A DNA stretch of 64,000 bases from Pseudoselenomonas ruminantium (GTDB taxonomy: Bacteria; Bacillota; Negativicutes; Selenomonadales; Selenomonadaceae). Shown in pieces: positions 26,879 to 35,879 of this stretch (positions are counted from its first letter, which is position 1; every line of letters starts with the position of its first letter). The position numbers and the translations under genes are program-made. The stretch is from positions 1-64,000 of the forward strand of contig NZ_FOQK01000013.1 of the NCBI RefSeq assembly GCF_900113715.1, in the 5' to 3' direction. Below the pieces are notes generated by a model. The model was not told where the DNA came from. It did not search any database and was given only the letters and a program-made list of their open reading frames with translations.

Positions 26879-26911
26879 AAAAAAGTCCCTCCTGCCGAAC
26901 AGGAAGGACTT
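26879..26911 (-). terminator. Rho-independent terminator after the MotE-like gene
   Basis: AAGTCCCTCCTG (26883-26894) pairs with CAGGAAGGACTT (26900-26911), one mismatch, 5-nt loop; on the minus strand it is followed by six T residues. It lies directly after the MotE-like stop codon and before fliK, within what otherwise looks like one operon. Confidence 0.8.
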
Positions 26912-26915
26912 GACT

Positions 26916-27557
26916 TTATGGATTTGCTGCCTCATTGCCCGCGGCCTCCGCATTCTCACCATTCTGCTTGGCCTGCTCCGCCTCGAGCATCTTGCGCACA
27001 TCATCTTCAGTGTTCAGTTGCTTCTGCGTGCCTTCATACATGATCTGCGTCAGCCGAGCGGTCTTTCCCGCTTCAAACTCTGACAGTACCTTGGCCGCAT
27101 TGCTTTCATCCATGCGCTGCAGGATGGCGATGCAGAGATCATCGTCAAGTTCATCCATGGCCTTGGCCGCATCTTTCGGTTTCATCGAGTTATACAGCCG
27201 CGCCAGCTTCGATACGCGCTTGCGTTCGCCAGCCTCACGTTCCTTCATCTGCTTCTCGATCTCCTTCTTGGAGATGGTGATCTTCTTGGACTGTTGCTTT
27301 TTCTCATCCTTGTCCGGCTTGACATCCTCCACCGGTGTATTCTCCATCTCGGCCTGTGTCGGTGCTGGTTTCACGAAATACTGACCCACAACCGGCAGAT
27401 TGTGGAGCCCCAGCTTCTCATTCGCTTCCTGGGTATCGAACAGCCGCAGATAAATGCCCAGGGCAAATCCGCCAATGATAAGTACCAGCAACAGGAAGAG
27501 CATCAGCAGCAGCTTCACTATTTTCTTTCCTTTTTTCTTTGGCTTTTCCCCTGCCAT
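26916..27557 (-). CDS. MotE-like (YlxF) flagellar protein with MgtE-N-type domain
   Basis: A 213-residue protein: Lys-rich start, one membrane helix (IVKLLLMLFLLLVLIIGG), a charged coiled coil (about 95-125) and a C-terminal helical domain with LYNSMKPKDAAKAMDELDD and ILQRMDESNAAKVLSEF. That domain matches the MgtE intracellular N fold also seen in FliG and MotE. Proteins of this kind lie after fliJ in Firmicutes flagellar operons (Bacillus YlxF) and are proposed motor or FliG/stator chaperones. It follows the transglycosylase gene. Confidence 0.82.
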   Translation of the reverse strand: MAGEKPKKKGKKIVKLLLMLFLLLVLIIGGFALGIYLRLFDTQEANEKLGLHNLPVVGQYFVKPAPTQAEMENTPVEDVKPDKDEKKQQSKKITISKKEIEKQMKEREAGERKRVSKLARLYNSMKPKDAAKAMDELDDDLCIAILQRMDESNAAKVLSEFEAGKTARLTQIMYEGTQKQLNTEDDVRKMLEAEQAKQNGENAEAAGNEAANP

Positions 27558-27609
27558 CGTATTACCTGCCTTTATCTTGATCTATACTGCATATCTTTGG
27601 AACACACCC

Positions 27610-28254
27610 TCAGCGGTAGATATCCAGCACCTTGTTGACATAATTCTGCGTTTCCTGATAAGGCGGAACCCCGCCATAATCCTTCACAGCCTGCGGCCCA
27701 GCATTATAGGCTGCCACCGCCCGGCGGACATCGCCATCAAAGGCATCGAGCATCTGCCGCAGATACTTTGCACCACCCTCGATATTCGACTTCTTGTCGT
27801 AAGGATTGACGCCCAGTGCAGCCGCCGTATCAGGCATCAGCTGCATGACACCGACCGCACCTGCTGACGAAGCAGCATCCTGATCGCCTCCAGACTCGAC
27901 TTCTGCCACTGCCGAAACAAGCTTTGGATCGACATTGTACTTGCGGGCCGCCGCGTCGATAAGCGACGAAAGATTCTGGTCGGCTACCGGCAGGCTGCTA
28001 TTGACCGAATAAGACGCAAACGGATTGGCTGCGCCATTGCTGCCAGCACTATGTACCACTGCCTCTTTCGGCGTTTGGGCAGCAGCTTTCCCTGCTGCTC
28101 CAGCAGCTGCAGCACCAGCCGCACCGCCACGCTGCATTTCCTTGTCCAGCTTCTTCTGGAAATCCAGGCCTGGAACCGGGCCTGGCAGCCCAAACTGCTG
28201 CTGCAGCTGCGCAATTCTTGCCTGCACAGCCCTTACGCCCATCAGGTTTATCAT
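27610..28254 (-). CDS. Lytic transglycosylase (SLT domain) of the flagellar operon
   Basis: A 214-residue protein with a C-terminal SLT lysozyme-like domain: catalytic Glu in AVAEVESGGD, then GAVGVMQLMP, NIEGGAKYLRQML and AVAAYNAGP. The N-terminal 80 residues are helical then Ala/Gly-rich, and no Sec signal peptide or membrane anchor is visible. It probably opens peptidoglycan for the rod, like the muramidase half of FlgJ, and might be exported by the flagellar system itself; that route is inferred. Its ATG overlaps the fliJ stop (ATGA). Confidence 0.88.
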   Translation of the reverse strand: MINLMGVRAVQARIAQLQQQFGLPGPVPGLDFQKKLDKEMQRGGAAGAAAAGAAGKAAAQTPKEAVVHSAGSNGAANPFASYSVNSSLPVADQNLSSLIDAAARKYNVDPKLVSAVAEVESGGDQDAASSAGAVGVMQLMPDTAAALGVNPYDKKSNIEGGAKYLRQMLDAFDGDVRRAVAAYNAGPQAVKDYGGVPPYQETQNYVNKVLDIYR

Positions 28255-28715
28255 GAAGCTTCCCCCGCTTTCCTTCTCATCGTCAATTGCAGGCCAATCT
28301 CATCGAGCATCTTCTGCTCCTCCTGCATTGCCTCTTCCTTGTATTCCTGCAGTCTTTTTTCCTTCAGCTGCTCGATGCTTTTCAGGTAACTCATGACTTC
28401 CATGAGTGCCTGCAGTTTTTTCTGCTTTTCTGCCCGCAGCTGCAGGACAATTCCCTGCTGCATCTCTATCTGCTCACGCTTCCAGGCAAAAAAACTGTTG
28501 AACGTCATCAAGCGGCCAATCGTCACCTTGGTGCCTTCCTGTGATAACGCCTCATAGTCCCGCTGGCCCTGCTGCATCTCTGCTATAAGATTCGCCAAGG
28601 CCTCTCTGCCCTCTTCCAGCTTGCGCGCCGACTCAGCGAAGGCAACCTCCGCGTCCTCTTTTTTCATGCGCGTGACTTTGAGCAGTGTCTCCAGCTGAAA
28701 CTTGAATTTCTTCAT
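28251..28715 (-). CDS. fliJ: FliJ, flagellar export chaperone/stalk protein
   Basis: About 154 residues, almost all coiled coil, beginning MKKFKFQLETLLKVTRMKK, the usual FliJ start. FliJ fills the centre of the FliI hexamer and connects the ATPase to FlhA. I chose the ATG at 28715 by homology; a GTG at 28724 overlapping the fliI stop (GTGA) is also possible. Coupled to fliI upstream and the transglycosylase downstream. Confidence 0.9.
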   Translation of the reverse strand: MKKFKFQLETLLKVTRMKKEDAEVAFAESARKLEEGREALANLIAEMQQGQRDYEALSQEGTKVTIGRLMTFNSFFAWKREQIEMQQGIVLQLRAEKQKKLQALMEVMSYLKSIEQLKEKRLQEYKEEAMQEEQKMLDEIGLQLTMRRKAGEAS

Positions 28716-28720
28716 GACGA

Positions 28721-30061
28721 TCACCCGGATATGCCGATCAGCTTGTTCTCGGTATCTTCGTAAGTATCTACCTCAAAGATTCCCTGGCACAGGAAATCAT
28801 TGATAGCATCTATCTTGGCAATGGATTCATCGATCTTAGCACTCGAACCTTTGACATACGCGCCGATATGGATGAGATCCTCCGCATCACGGTAGACCGC
28901 CATGAGCTGGCGCATCTGCTGCGCTGCCTTCAGATGTTCCGGCGATACCACTTCGTTCATGACACGGCTGACGCTCGGCATGACATCGATGGCCGGGAAA
29001 TGGTTCTGGGCAGCGATCTTGCGGCTCAAGACGATATGACCATCAAGGATACTGCGAACAGCATCGGCAATCGGCTCATTCATATCATCACCATCGACCA
29101 GCACCGTGTAGATTCCCGTGATGGAACCCGTAGCACTTGTGCCGGCCCGCTCAAGCAGTCTTGGCAGCATGGCAAAGACCGACGGCGTATAGCCGCGCGT
29201 TGCCGGCGGCTCACCGATCGTCAAGCCGACCTCACGCTGAGCCATGGCAAAACGGGTAACCGAGTCCATCATCAAGATGACCTTGCGGCCTTGATCGCGG
29301 AAATACTCGGCGATGGCCGTAGCCGTCATGGCCCCCTTGATGCGGACCAGCGCCGGCTGATCGGATGTCGCCACAACAACGACAGACCGCTTCATGCCTT
29401 CCTCGCCAAGGTCGCGCTCAATAAAGTCACGTACCTCACGGCCACGCTCGCCGACTAATGCAATGACACTGATATCCGCCTCGGTGTTGCGGGCAATCAT
29501 GGACAGCAGCGTCGACTTGCCGACACCTGAGCCAGCCATGATGCCGATACGCTGCCCTTCTCCCATCGTGATGAGTCCATCGATCGCGCGGACACCAACA
29601 TAGAGATTCTCATGGATACGCGGCCGCGTGAGCGGCGCTGGCGGCTCTGCCTGCAAGGGATATTCCTCCTTGCATAAGAGCGGCCCCTTGTCATCCATGG
29701 GGTTACCCAGACCGTCAAGCACGCGCCCTAATAGCTCCGGGCCGACTTTCACCTGCAGCATCTTCTGGGCCGCCACGACTTCACAGCCTGGGCCTATCCC
29801 CTGCATCTCGCCGACCGGCATCAGCATGACATAGCCCTCACGGAAACCCACAACCTCAGCCGGAATCGGCGGGACATTGGGGAACCGCGAATGGACATAG
29901 CAGAGTTCCCCCACGCTGACCGTCGGCCCCTGTGCCTCGATGACCAGGCCGATGACCTGGGTGACCTTGCCCGTCAGCTTCATCGACGGGCAGGCAGCAA
30001 CAGCATCCGTGAATTTTCCGATATTCAGTTGGAATCCCTTGCTATCCCTCACATCAGTCAT
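28721..30061 (-). CDS. fliI: FliI, flagellar export ATPase
   Basis: A 446-residue F1-beta-like ATPase. Walker A is GSGVGKSTLLSMIAR, Walker B lies in VILMMDSVTRFAMAQRE, and GEPPATRGYTPSVFAMLPRL is the family signature. Together with FliH and FliJ it drives export of flagellar proteins. It is the expected length. Its start overlaps the fliH end by 4 bp. Confidence 0.97.
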   Translation of the reverse strand: MTDVRDSKGFQLNIGKFTDAVAACPSMKLTGKVTQVIGLVIEAQGPTVSVGELCYVHSRFPNVPPIPAEVVGFREGYVMLMPVGEMQGIGPGCEVVAAQKMLQVKVGPELLGRVLDGLGNPMDDKGPLLCKEEYPLQAEPPAPLTRPRIHENLYVGVRAIDGLITMGEGQRIGIMAGSGVGKSTLLSMIARNTEADISVIALVGERGREVRDFIERDLGEEGMKRSVVVVATSDQPALVRIKGAMTATAIAEYFRDQGRKVILMMDSVTRFAMAQREVGLTIGEPPATRGYTPSVFAMLPRLLERAGTSATGSITGIYTVLVDGDDMNEPIADAVRSILDGHIVLSRKIAAQNHFPAIDVMPSVSRVMNEVVSPEHLKAAQQMRQLMAVYRDAEDLIHIGAYVKGSSAKIDESIAKIDAINDFLCQGIFEVDTYEDTENKLIGISG

Positions 30062-30843
30062 AACATTACATCCCGTACCGCCTGTTTCAGCAATTCCATA
30101 CGCGTCGCGAGGCGCGCATCGACACTGCCGTTTGGCGTCTCAATCAAGCAATCGCCTGCCTTGAGGCTTTCATCCGATTTAACCGTAAGTATAGCATCAC
30201 CATATGTCAATATCGTACGGAACTCATCCCGCGCCATAAGCACCAAATCGTAACTGTCCGGTGGTACATGCACGATAAGCTCCTTTTGATTCTTGACCTT
30301 GAGAATCGCATCCTTGACCAGTGGCAATACCATCTGTGGCACATCGATGAAATGCTGCGGCAGTATTTTTTCAACCACGCTCATGGCAATCGTCACAACA
30401 TCATGCTCAGCTTGCTGGACGTAGTCCCTGGAAGCTGCCTTGGCATCAGCCAGGGTCTTCTCCGCTTTGGCATTCGCCTGGCGGATGATATCCGCCAGCT
30501 CCTCGCGGACTTTCTGCTCACCATCGGCATGACCGGCTTCATAGCCTTCGCGTCTGCCTTCCTGTTGAGCCTTCTCCTTTAGTCCAGCGATTTCCTGCTG
30601 CGCCTCAGCGATGAGCCGTTCCTGCTCCGCCTGCGCTTCCTGCTTGATTATCTCTGCATTTACTTTGGCATCCTTGAGCATCTCCGATGCCCGCTGCTCC
30701 TTGGCAGCAATTTCTGCCATCATATGGGCAAGCGCCTCATCATCCATCGCTACATCTGCCGCAGCCTCTGTTTTAGGCGGCTCCGGCGTATCGATATAAT
30801 GAGGGTTGTCTTTCCATACAGCGGCTTTGATAACCCTAGACAA
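30058..30843 (-). CDS. fliH: FliH, flagellar export ATPase regulator
   Basis: A 261-residue protein with a long Ala/Glu/Gln coiled coil (about 45-135, for example ASEMLKDAKVNAEIIKQEAQ) and a C-terminal V-ATPase-E-like domain (VEKILPQHFIDVPQMVLPLV). It holds FliI at the C-ring. The start is a TTG overlapping the last codons of fliG with a GGGAG upstream, so it is probably translationally coupled. Sequence varies widely in this family; the position between fliG and fliI makes the call secure. Confidence 0.92.
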   Translation of the reverse strand: MSRVIKAAVWKDNPHYIDTPEPPKTEAAADVAMDDEALAHMMAEIAAKEQRASEMLKDAKVNAEIIKQEAQAEQERLIAEAQQEIAGLKEKAQQEGRREGYEAGHADGEQKVREELADIIRQANAKAEKTLADAKAASRDYVQQAEHDVVTIAMSVVEKILPQHFIDVPQMVLPLVKDAILKVKNQKELIVHVPPDSYDLVLMARDEFRTILTYGDAILTVKSDESLKAGDCLIETPNGSVDARLATRMELLKQAVRDVML

Positions 30844-31864
30844 TCATCTCGTCTCCCTGTCCACGCGAAACAACAATCTCGCCCTTGTCCTCCAGCGTAC
30901 GGATGACATTGACGACCTTCTGCTGTGCCTCTTCGACATCGCGGATCTTGACCGGTCCCATGAACTCGATCTCTTCACGCAGCATATCGGCAGCACGTTT
31001 GGACATATTCCTGTATACCTTGTCGGCAACCTCCTGTGGCGTAGCCTTGAGGGCCAGCGACAGATCTTTCGTATCCACCTCGCGCAGAACCATCTGCAGC
31101 GAGCGGTCGTCGAGCTGGACGATATCCTCGAATACGAACATGAGGCGTTTGATCTCCTCGGCCAGTTCCGGATTGTCCACTTCGAGTGTCTCGATGATGG
31201 ATTTCTCGGTCGTGCGGTCGACGCGGTTGAGTACCTCGACGATGGCCTTGACGCCACCAGCCGTAGTGAAGTCCTGCGTGACCAGTGCCGACAGCTTGCG
31301 CTCGAGGACGCGCTCGACCTCGCGGATGATATCCGGCGAAGTGCGGTCCATCTGCGCGATACGCTTGGCAACATCAGCCTGTGCTTCCGGCGACAGCGAT
31401 CCCAGGACGGTCGCTGCCTGATCGGGATCGAGATAAGCCATGATCAGGGCAATCGTCTGCGGATGCTCGTTCTGGATAAAGTTCATGAGCTGCGACGGAT
31501 CGGTCTTGCGCAGGAAATCGAACGGACGGACCTGCAGGCTCGTCGTCAGACGGTTGAGTATCTCCATGGCCTTCTCGGAGCCCAGCGCCTTCTCGAGTAC
31601 ATTCTGTGCATACTCGAGACCGCCACTGGAAATGTAGTCCTTGGCCATCGCCATCTGATAGAACTCGCTGATAACAGCCGCCTTCTGCTCCGCACTCACC
31701 TGCTTGTGATTGGCGATCTCGAGCGTGATCTTCTCGATTTCCTCATCATCCAGGTGCTGGAACAGCTTGGCCGAATACTCTGGTCCCAACGCTATAAACA
31801 ATATCGCAACTTTTTGCTGATTGGAGAGCTCCGACTCGCTTTCTCCATACATATCAAATGCCAT
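30836..31864 (-). CDS. fliG: FliG, flagellar motor switch protein
   Basis: A 342-residue protein with the three FliG domains. Notable segments are QQKVAILFIALGPEYSAKLF (N-terminal), FIQNEHPQTIALIMAYLDPD (middle, with the EHPQ motif) and a C-terminal torque helix region FVFEDIVQLDDRSLQMVLRE. FliG transmits stator force to the rotor. It starts one base after fliF and overlaps fliH. Confidence 0.97.
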   Translation of the reverse strand: MAFDMYGESESELSNQQKVAILFIALGPEYSAKLFQHLDDEEIEKITLEIANHKQVSAEQKAAVISEFYQMAMAKDYISSGGLEYAQNVLEKALGSEKAMEILNRLTTSLQVRPFDFLRKTDPSQLMNFIQNEHPQTIALIMAYLDPDQAATVLGSLSPEAQADVAKRIAQMDRTSPDIIREVERVLERKLSALVTQDFTTAGGVKAIVEVLNRVDRTTEKSIIETLEVDNPELAEEIKRLMFVFEDIVQLDDRSLQMVLREVDTKDLSLALKATPQEVADKVYRNMSKRAADMLREEIEFMGPVKIRDVEEAQQKVVNVIRTLEDKGEIVVSRGQGDEMIV

Positions 31865-33454
31865 TTATTCATCCTCCGAAAGCCAAGTCTTGATAAGCAT
31901 AGCCACCTCGGCTGGTTTCTGATCGATGAGCTGCTGCAGCGTCTGCTTCTCGGTGAGCTGGCGCTGTTCTTCTTCGGTAAGCTCTTCTTCGCCCACTTCG
32001 CCTGCCTCCACAAGGGCTGCCCGCTCGGCAGCCAAGCGCTGCTTCTCTTCCTCTTCGAGACGTTTCTGTTCTGCAAGAGCTGCCAGTTCCTGCTGTTTCT
32101 TCTTGCGGCGCATCATGATGTATGCGGCAATCAGAGCCAGTACCAGCAGTACAGCTGCAATCTGCATGTAGAAGATGCGGTCTTCTCTGTCCTTGGCAGC
32201 CTGCTCCTCAGCAGCACGGCGATCTCTGAGCTCCGTGCTGAACGGCAACGGTTCGACCGAGATCGTATCGCCACGATCCTGGTTGATGCCGGCAGCACTG
32301 CTGACGGTACGCATGATGCTGTCCTGCTGGGTCGCATTGACATCCTCATTGACGAGGACTGCGACGTTCAGGCGGCGGATAGAGCCCGGCGCAGCTACGA
32401 CCTTGGATTTCTCCTCGTTGATCTCGTAGTTCTTCGTCGACTCTTTTTTCTCATAATCTGCATTGGCATTGCCATTCTGAGCGACATAGCCTGGTACGTT
32501 CGACTGTACGCCAGCTGCACCACCCGGCTGCGTCGACGTACCGCTGTACGTCTCGCTGAGATCCTGCTGGCTGCGGATGATGCCGGCATCATCGACAACC
32601 GGCGTGAACGTCTGCTTGTCCGTCGTGCGGTCATCGAAGTCCAGCTCAACACTCACGCGGGCAAACGCACGGCCCTCACCCAGGGACTGATCCAGCAAGG
32701 ACTGGATGTTCTTCTGGATATTGTCCTGGACCTTCTTGGTCATGTCGAGCTGCGTCATCGTCTTGGCACCGACGCTGTTCTCTTCGTTCTCATCCGGATC
32801 GTTGAGGATCTTGCCCGTATCATCGATGATTGTGATATTTTCCGGTTTTAGTCCCTGGACACTGTTGGCAGCCAGGTTCACGATGCCTTTAATCTCTTTC
32901 TTGCTCAATTCGACATGCGGCTTCAGATGCAGCATAATCGAAGCCGTCGCCGGCTTCTCATTCTTCTTATAAAGGCTATCCTCTGGCAATACGATATGCA
33001 CGCGTGCCTTCTCGACGGCTTCAATCTGCTCAATCGTGCGCGTCAGCTCGCCCTGCAGCGCCTGCAGATAGTTCACCTTGTTCTGGAACTCCGTGACGCC
33101 CAGCTTGCTGTCATCGAAAATCTCGAAGCCCTTGTTGCCACGCGGCAGTCCCTGCGAGGAAAGTTCCAGGCGAACGCCGTGCACATTCTTCGAGGGGACG
33201 AGGATCGTCGTTCCCTGCTTGTTCTCCTGCACCTCATAATCTATCTTTGATTCTTTCAGTTTTGCCGCTACTTCGCCGGCATCCTTCGTCTCCATATTGG
33301 TAAACAGCGGAACCATATCCGGCTTATTGCCGTACCAGGCACTGACCCCGATAATAGCAACGAGAATAGCCAAAGCGGACCCCAGCATGATATACCGCTG
33401 GCGTTTACTGAACCTGTTCCACAGGTTCTCGTACCGCTCTTTCCAATCTCCCAT
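31865..33454 (-). CDS. fliF: FliF, flagellar MS-ring protein
   Basis: A 529-residue protein with membrane helices near residues 22-42 (IMLGSALAILVAIIGVSAW) and 430-448 (IAAVLLVLALIAAYIMMRR). The periplasmic ring-building motifs lie between, including YLQALQGELTRTIEQIEAVE and ASIMLHLKPHVELSKKEIKG. The cytoplasmic C-terminus ends MLIKTWLSEDE, which binds FliG. It forms the base on which the rest assembles. Confidence 0.97.
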   Translation of the reverse strand: MGDWKERYENLWNRFSKRQRYIMLGSALAILVAIIGVSAWYGNKPDMVPLFTNMETKDAGEVAAKLKESKIDYEVQENKQGTTILVPSKNVHGVRLELSSQGLPRGNKGFEIFDDSKLGVTEFQNKVNYLQALQGELTRTIEQIEAVEKARVHIVLPEDSLYKKNEKPATASIMLHLKPHVELSKKEIKGIVNLAANSVQGLKPENITIIDDTGKILNDPDENEENSVGAKTMTQLDMTKKVQDNIQKNIQSLLDQSLGEGRAFARVSVELDFDDRTTDKQTFTPVVDDAGIIRSQQDLSETYSGTSTQPGGAAGVQSNVPGYVAQNGNANADYEKKESTKNYEINEEKSKVVAAPGSIRRLNVAVLVNEDVNATQQDSIMRTVSSAAGINQDRGDTISVEPLPFSTELRDRRAAEEQAAKDREDRIFYMQIAAVLLVLALIAAYIMMRRKKKQQELAALAEQKRLEEEEKQRLAAERAALVEAGEVGEEELTEEEQRQLTEKQTLQQLIDQKPAEVAMLIKTWLSEDE

Positions 33455-33502
33455 GATCTCAATCCCTTCAAGTCAAGTTTATATTACGAATATACTGCAT
33501 GA

Positions 33503-33805
33503 TCATACCTGCATACGCATGATTTCCTGGTAAGCAGAAACCGCACGGTTGCGCAGCTGAAGGGTAAGCTGCAAGGCGAGGTCAGCCTTCTGGCTGGCAA
33601 TGACTACCTGTGCAACATCATCAATCTGGCCAGCCGCCAGCAGCGCATTTTCACGGTCAGACTCCAGCTGAAGTTCATTTGTCTTCTTCAAGGCATCTGT
33701 CAGATATTCGCCAAAGCCTTTCACTTCTTTATGAGACTGGGTTTCACCTAAATGGCTCTCCGCATGCATGGGCACCGGAGTCATCTGTAATGCTGCTATC
33801 TCCAT
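33503..33805 (-). CDS. fliE: FliE, hook-basal body rod adaptor
   Basis: A 100-residue protein with the FliE pattern: FGEYLTDALKKTNELQLESD in the first half and AQVVIASQKADLALQLTLQLRNRAVSAYQEIMRMQV at the end, of which SAYQEIMRMQV is the strongest signature. It links the MS-ring to the rod. It lies between flgC and fliF, the standard order. Confidence 0.96.
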   Translation of the reverse strand: MEIAALQMTPVPMHAESHLGETQSHKEVKGFGEYLTDALKKTNELQLESDRENALLAAGQIDDVAQVVIASQKADLALQLTLQLRNRAVSAYQEIMRMQV

Positions 33806-33850
33806 ATCTTTACCCTTTCAATCATCTGAACTCTCATTTTCACGGCTATG

Positions 33851-34297
33851 TTATTTACCCATATCTAATGCCTTGGTCACCATGGACTTGGCAGCGTTGA
33901 TGGTCGTCGTATTCGCTTCGTAGGCACGCGATGCCGTGATCATATCCACCATCTCGGCGACAATGTTGACATTCGGTCGCTCCACATAGCCCTGTGCATT
34001 GGCATCCGGATGTCCCGGGTCATAGACCAGCGGCCCTTGCGTATCATCCGCTTCGATGCCGATGGCACGCACGCCGTCACCAGCCTCCAGCTTGTTGACC
34101 GATCTCTGCAGGAAGCTCGAAAAACTGTTGCCGCCCTTCACTCTAGGCTCAAAGACTACATAACGGCGGTGATATGCACCGCCTTCCTGAGTCCGTGTTG
34201 TATTTGCATTGGCAATATTGTTGGAAATGACGTCCATGCGCAGCCGTTCAGCCGTGAGGCCTGAAGCTGCCGCATCAATTCCTAGAAACATGCTCAT
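33851..34297 (-). CDS. flgC: FlgC, proximal rod protein
   Basis: A 148-residue rod protein with the N-terminal motif MDVISNNIANANT and the C-terminal VNIVAEMVDMITASRAYEAN. It is exported by the flagellar system and polymerises into the proximal rod with FlgB and FlgF. It follows flgB by 30 bp and precedes fliE. Confidence 0.97.
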   Translation of the reverse strand: MSMFLGIDAAASGLTAERLRMDVISNNIANANTTRTQEGGAYHRRYVVFEPRVKGGNSFSSFLQRSVNKLEAGDGVRAIGIEADDTQGPLVYDPGHPDANAQGYVERPNVNIVAEMVDMITASRAYEANTTTINAAKSMVTKALDMGK

Positions 34298-34327
34298 GAT
34301 CTATCTCCTCTGTATCCCAATCCTTCA

Positions 34328-34762
34328 TCAGCTCTGGCCACTCGTGATGACGCCCTTCATCCTGTTGATGAAGCTGCCCAGCTCCGTGGTCATCGCGTTG
34401 TAGTAGAGCTGGTTCTTCGCCAGTCCTGCCATCTCGATATCGATATCCACATTGTTGTTATCAACACGCATCGTCGTCGTCCCATCTTCCTCGATGACAG
34501 CGTGTACCTTACCCGGCAACGCCATCGGCAAATGGCGGTCATGCGTCCTTACCATGTCCAGTCTGCGGCCATCATTGTCCAGATGCAGTTCCTTTGCCAG
34601 CAGATTCTCAAAGTTCACCGCACTGCGCTTGAAGTTCGGCGTATTCACATTGGCAATGTTGTTGCTGATGACCTCATGGCGCATCGTCGCGGCTGCCAAG
34701 CCCCTGCCCAAGTAGTCGAAGTTCGACGAGTTCATGATTTGTTCCAGCATCTCCGGAATCAC
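34328..34762 (-). CDS. flgB: FlgB, proximal rod protein, first gene of the fla/che operon
   Basis: A 144-residue rod protein with YLGRGLAAATMRHEVISNNIANVNTPNFKR-type N-terminal motif (key part EVISNNIANVNTPNFKR) and a C-terminal segment ending LGSFINRMKGVI. It is the promoter-proximal gene of the flagellar operon. The GTG at 34762 sits almost on its AAAGG ribosome site, so ATG at 34750 is an equally good start. The region up to the codY terminator (34763-34898) is AT-rich and must hold the main operon promoter, but I see no convincing -35/-10 pair there. Confidence 0.94.
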   Translation of the reverse strand: MIPEMLEQIMNSSNFDYLGRGLAAATMRHEVISNNIANVNTPNFKRSAVNFENLLAKELHLDNDGRRLDMVRTHDRHLPMALPGKVHAVIEEDGTTTMRVDNNNVDIDIEMAGLAKNQLYYNAMTTELGSFINRMKGVITSGQS

Positions 34763-34898
34763 ATCCTTTCTTGCACGTTTGCCCTGCGGCTATAGTTATC
34801 TTTTATTTATTTTCTACATAATACCCGCAATTCCTTTCAAGTTTATCATTTTTTTCTTTTTTTTAGAAGATGCCCTGTATATTTTTTTTGCGGGAATG

Positions 34899-34927
34899 AA
34901 AAAAGCTGGCACGAAATGGTGCCAGCT
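34899..34927 (-). terminator. Rho-independent terminator of codY
   Basis: AGCTGGCAC (34904-34912) pairs perfectly with GTGCCAGCT (34919-34927); loop of 6 nt; six T residues follow on the minus strand. It separates codY from the flagellar operon. Confidence 0.88.
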
Positions 34928-34942
34928 ATAAGAAGCAAAAGC

Positions 34943-35719
34943 TCAATCCTTCAGTTTTCGCACGCCATCCAGCAGGTATTCGTTCAACACCTTGATGTAC
35001 GTTCCCTTCATGCCCAGCGATCTCGACTCGATGACGCCTGCCGATTCAAACTTGCGCAGTGCATTGACGATGACCGAGCGCGTGATCTTGACTTCATCGG
35101 CGATCTTCGAAGCGACGAGCAGCCCTTCCGTATCCTGCAGAGCGGAAAGGATAGCAAATGCCGCCTTGCGTTCAGAGAAGGACAGCGTTTCCAGTGCAAT
35201 CTGCACCGTTGCCTTCTTGCGGGCTTCGATCTCGATCTTCTCCGCATGGTCGCGCAGCATTTCCATGCCGACAACCGTAGCGCCATACTCGCAGAGCAGC
35301 AGATCATCATCGGTGAACTCTTCGTCATACTTGGCCACGATCAGCGTACCAATCCGCTCGCCGACGCCATAGATGGGAACAATTGTCGTGTTCTTGCCGT
35401 TGAACATGCATTTCGTATTCTCTTCATAGGCGCACATGCCGGATTTGGAACGCAGGTTGGCATTCGTCTCATCCATGCGCATGAGCCAGTTCACATAGTG
35501 TTTCGGGAATTCGCCCTGATTGATGACCTTATCGACCATGAGGTCACACTCAAAATCATCAATGAAAGCATACCCGAAAATCTTGCCCTTGCGATTCGTG
35601 ATGTAGACATTAGCCCCCAGGACATTGCTGAGCACGCGGGAAATGCCATCGTATTCGACGTTTTCCGAACGCTGCAGCAGACGATTGATTTTTCTGGTTT
35701 TTTCAAGTAATGATGCCAT
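34943..35719 (-). CDS. codY: CodY, GTP- and branched-chain-amino-acid-sensing global regulator
   Basis: A 258-residue repressor. The N-terminal GAF domain (about 1-155) includes LLQKTRKINRLLQ-like LLEKTRKINRLLQRS and VLGANVYITNRKGKIFGY. The C-terminal winged helix has ASKIADEVKITRSVIVNALRKF (shown in part as KITRSVIVNALRKF), the DNA-reading helix highly conserved in CodY, then KGTYIKVLNEYLL. It represses nutrient-scavenging, and in Bacillus some motility, genes when amino acids are plentiful. It ends the hslVU operon, has its own candidate promoter at 35785-35812, and lies directly upstream of flgB. Confidence 0.97.
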   Translation of the reverse strand: MASLLEKTRKINRLLQRSENVEYDGISRVLSNVLGANVYITNRKGKIFGYAFIDDFECDLMVDKVINQGEFPKHYVNWLMRMDETNANLRSKSGMCAYEENTKCMFNGKNTTIVPIYGVGERIGTLIVAKYDEEFTDDDLLLCEYGATVVGMEMLRDHAEKIEIEARKKATVQIALETLSFSERKAAFAILSALQDTEGLLVASKIADEVKITRSVIVNALRKFESAGVIESRSLGMKGTYIKVLNEYLLDGVRKLKD

Positions 35720-35784
35720 TTAAGCTTACTCCTTTTTTCAAATATTCCGATATTCTCTCTGGGCCATAAATCAGCCTGATTATA

Positions 35785-35812
35785 ACTATAATTATCTTAT
35801 CACATTTTTCAA
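35785..35812 (-). promoter_or_regulatory. Candidate SigA promoter of codY
   Basis: On the minus strand TTGAAA (35807-35812), 16 bp, TATAGT (35785-35790), within the 160-bp AT-rich gap between hslU and codY. It would allow codY transcription apart from hslVU. Confidence 0.5.
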
Positions 35813-35846
35813 AATAATCATAGATGTTGAACAATATTTTTAATTA

Positions 35847-35861
35847 AATTTTCGAAATATT
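35847..35861. promoter_or_regulatory. CodY-box-like sequence upstream of codY
   Basis: AATTTTCGAAATATT resembles the CodY consensus AATTTTCWGAAAATT, with the central W missing and one further change. It lies about 35 bp upstream of the candidate codY promoter, where it could mediate autoregulation. In AT-rich DNA such a match can arise by chance. Confidence 0.3.
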
Positions 35862-35879
35862 TGATAGGAGCCACAAAAA

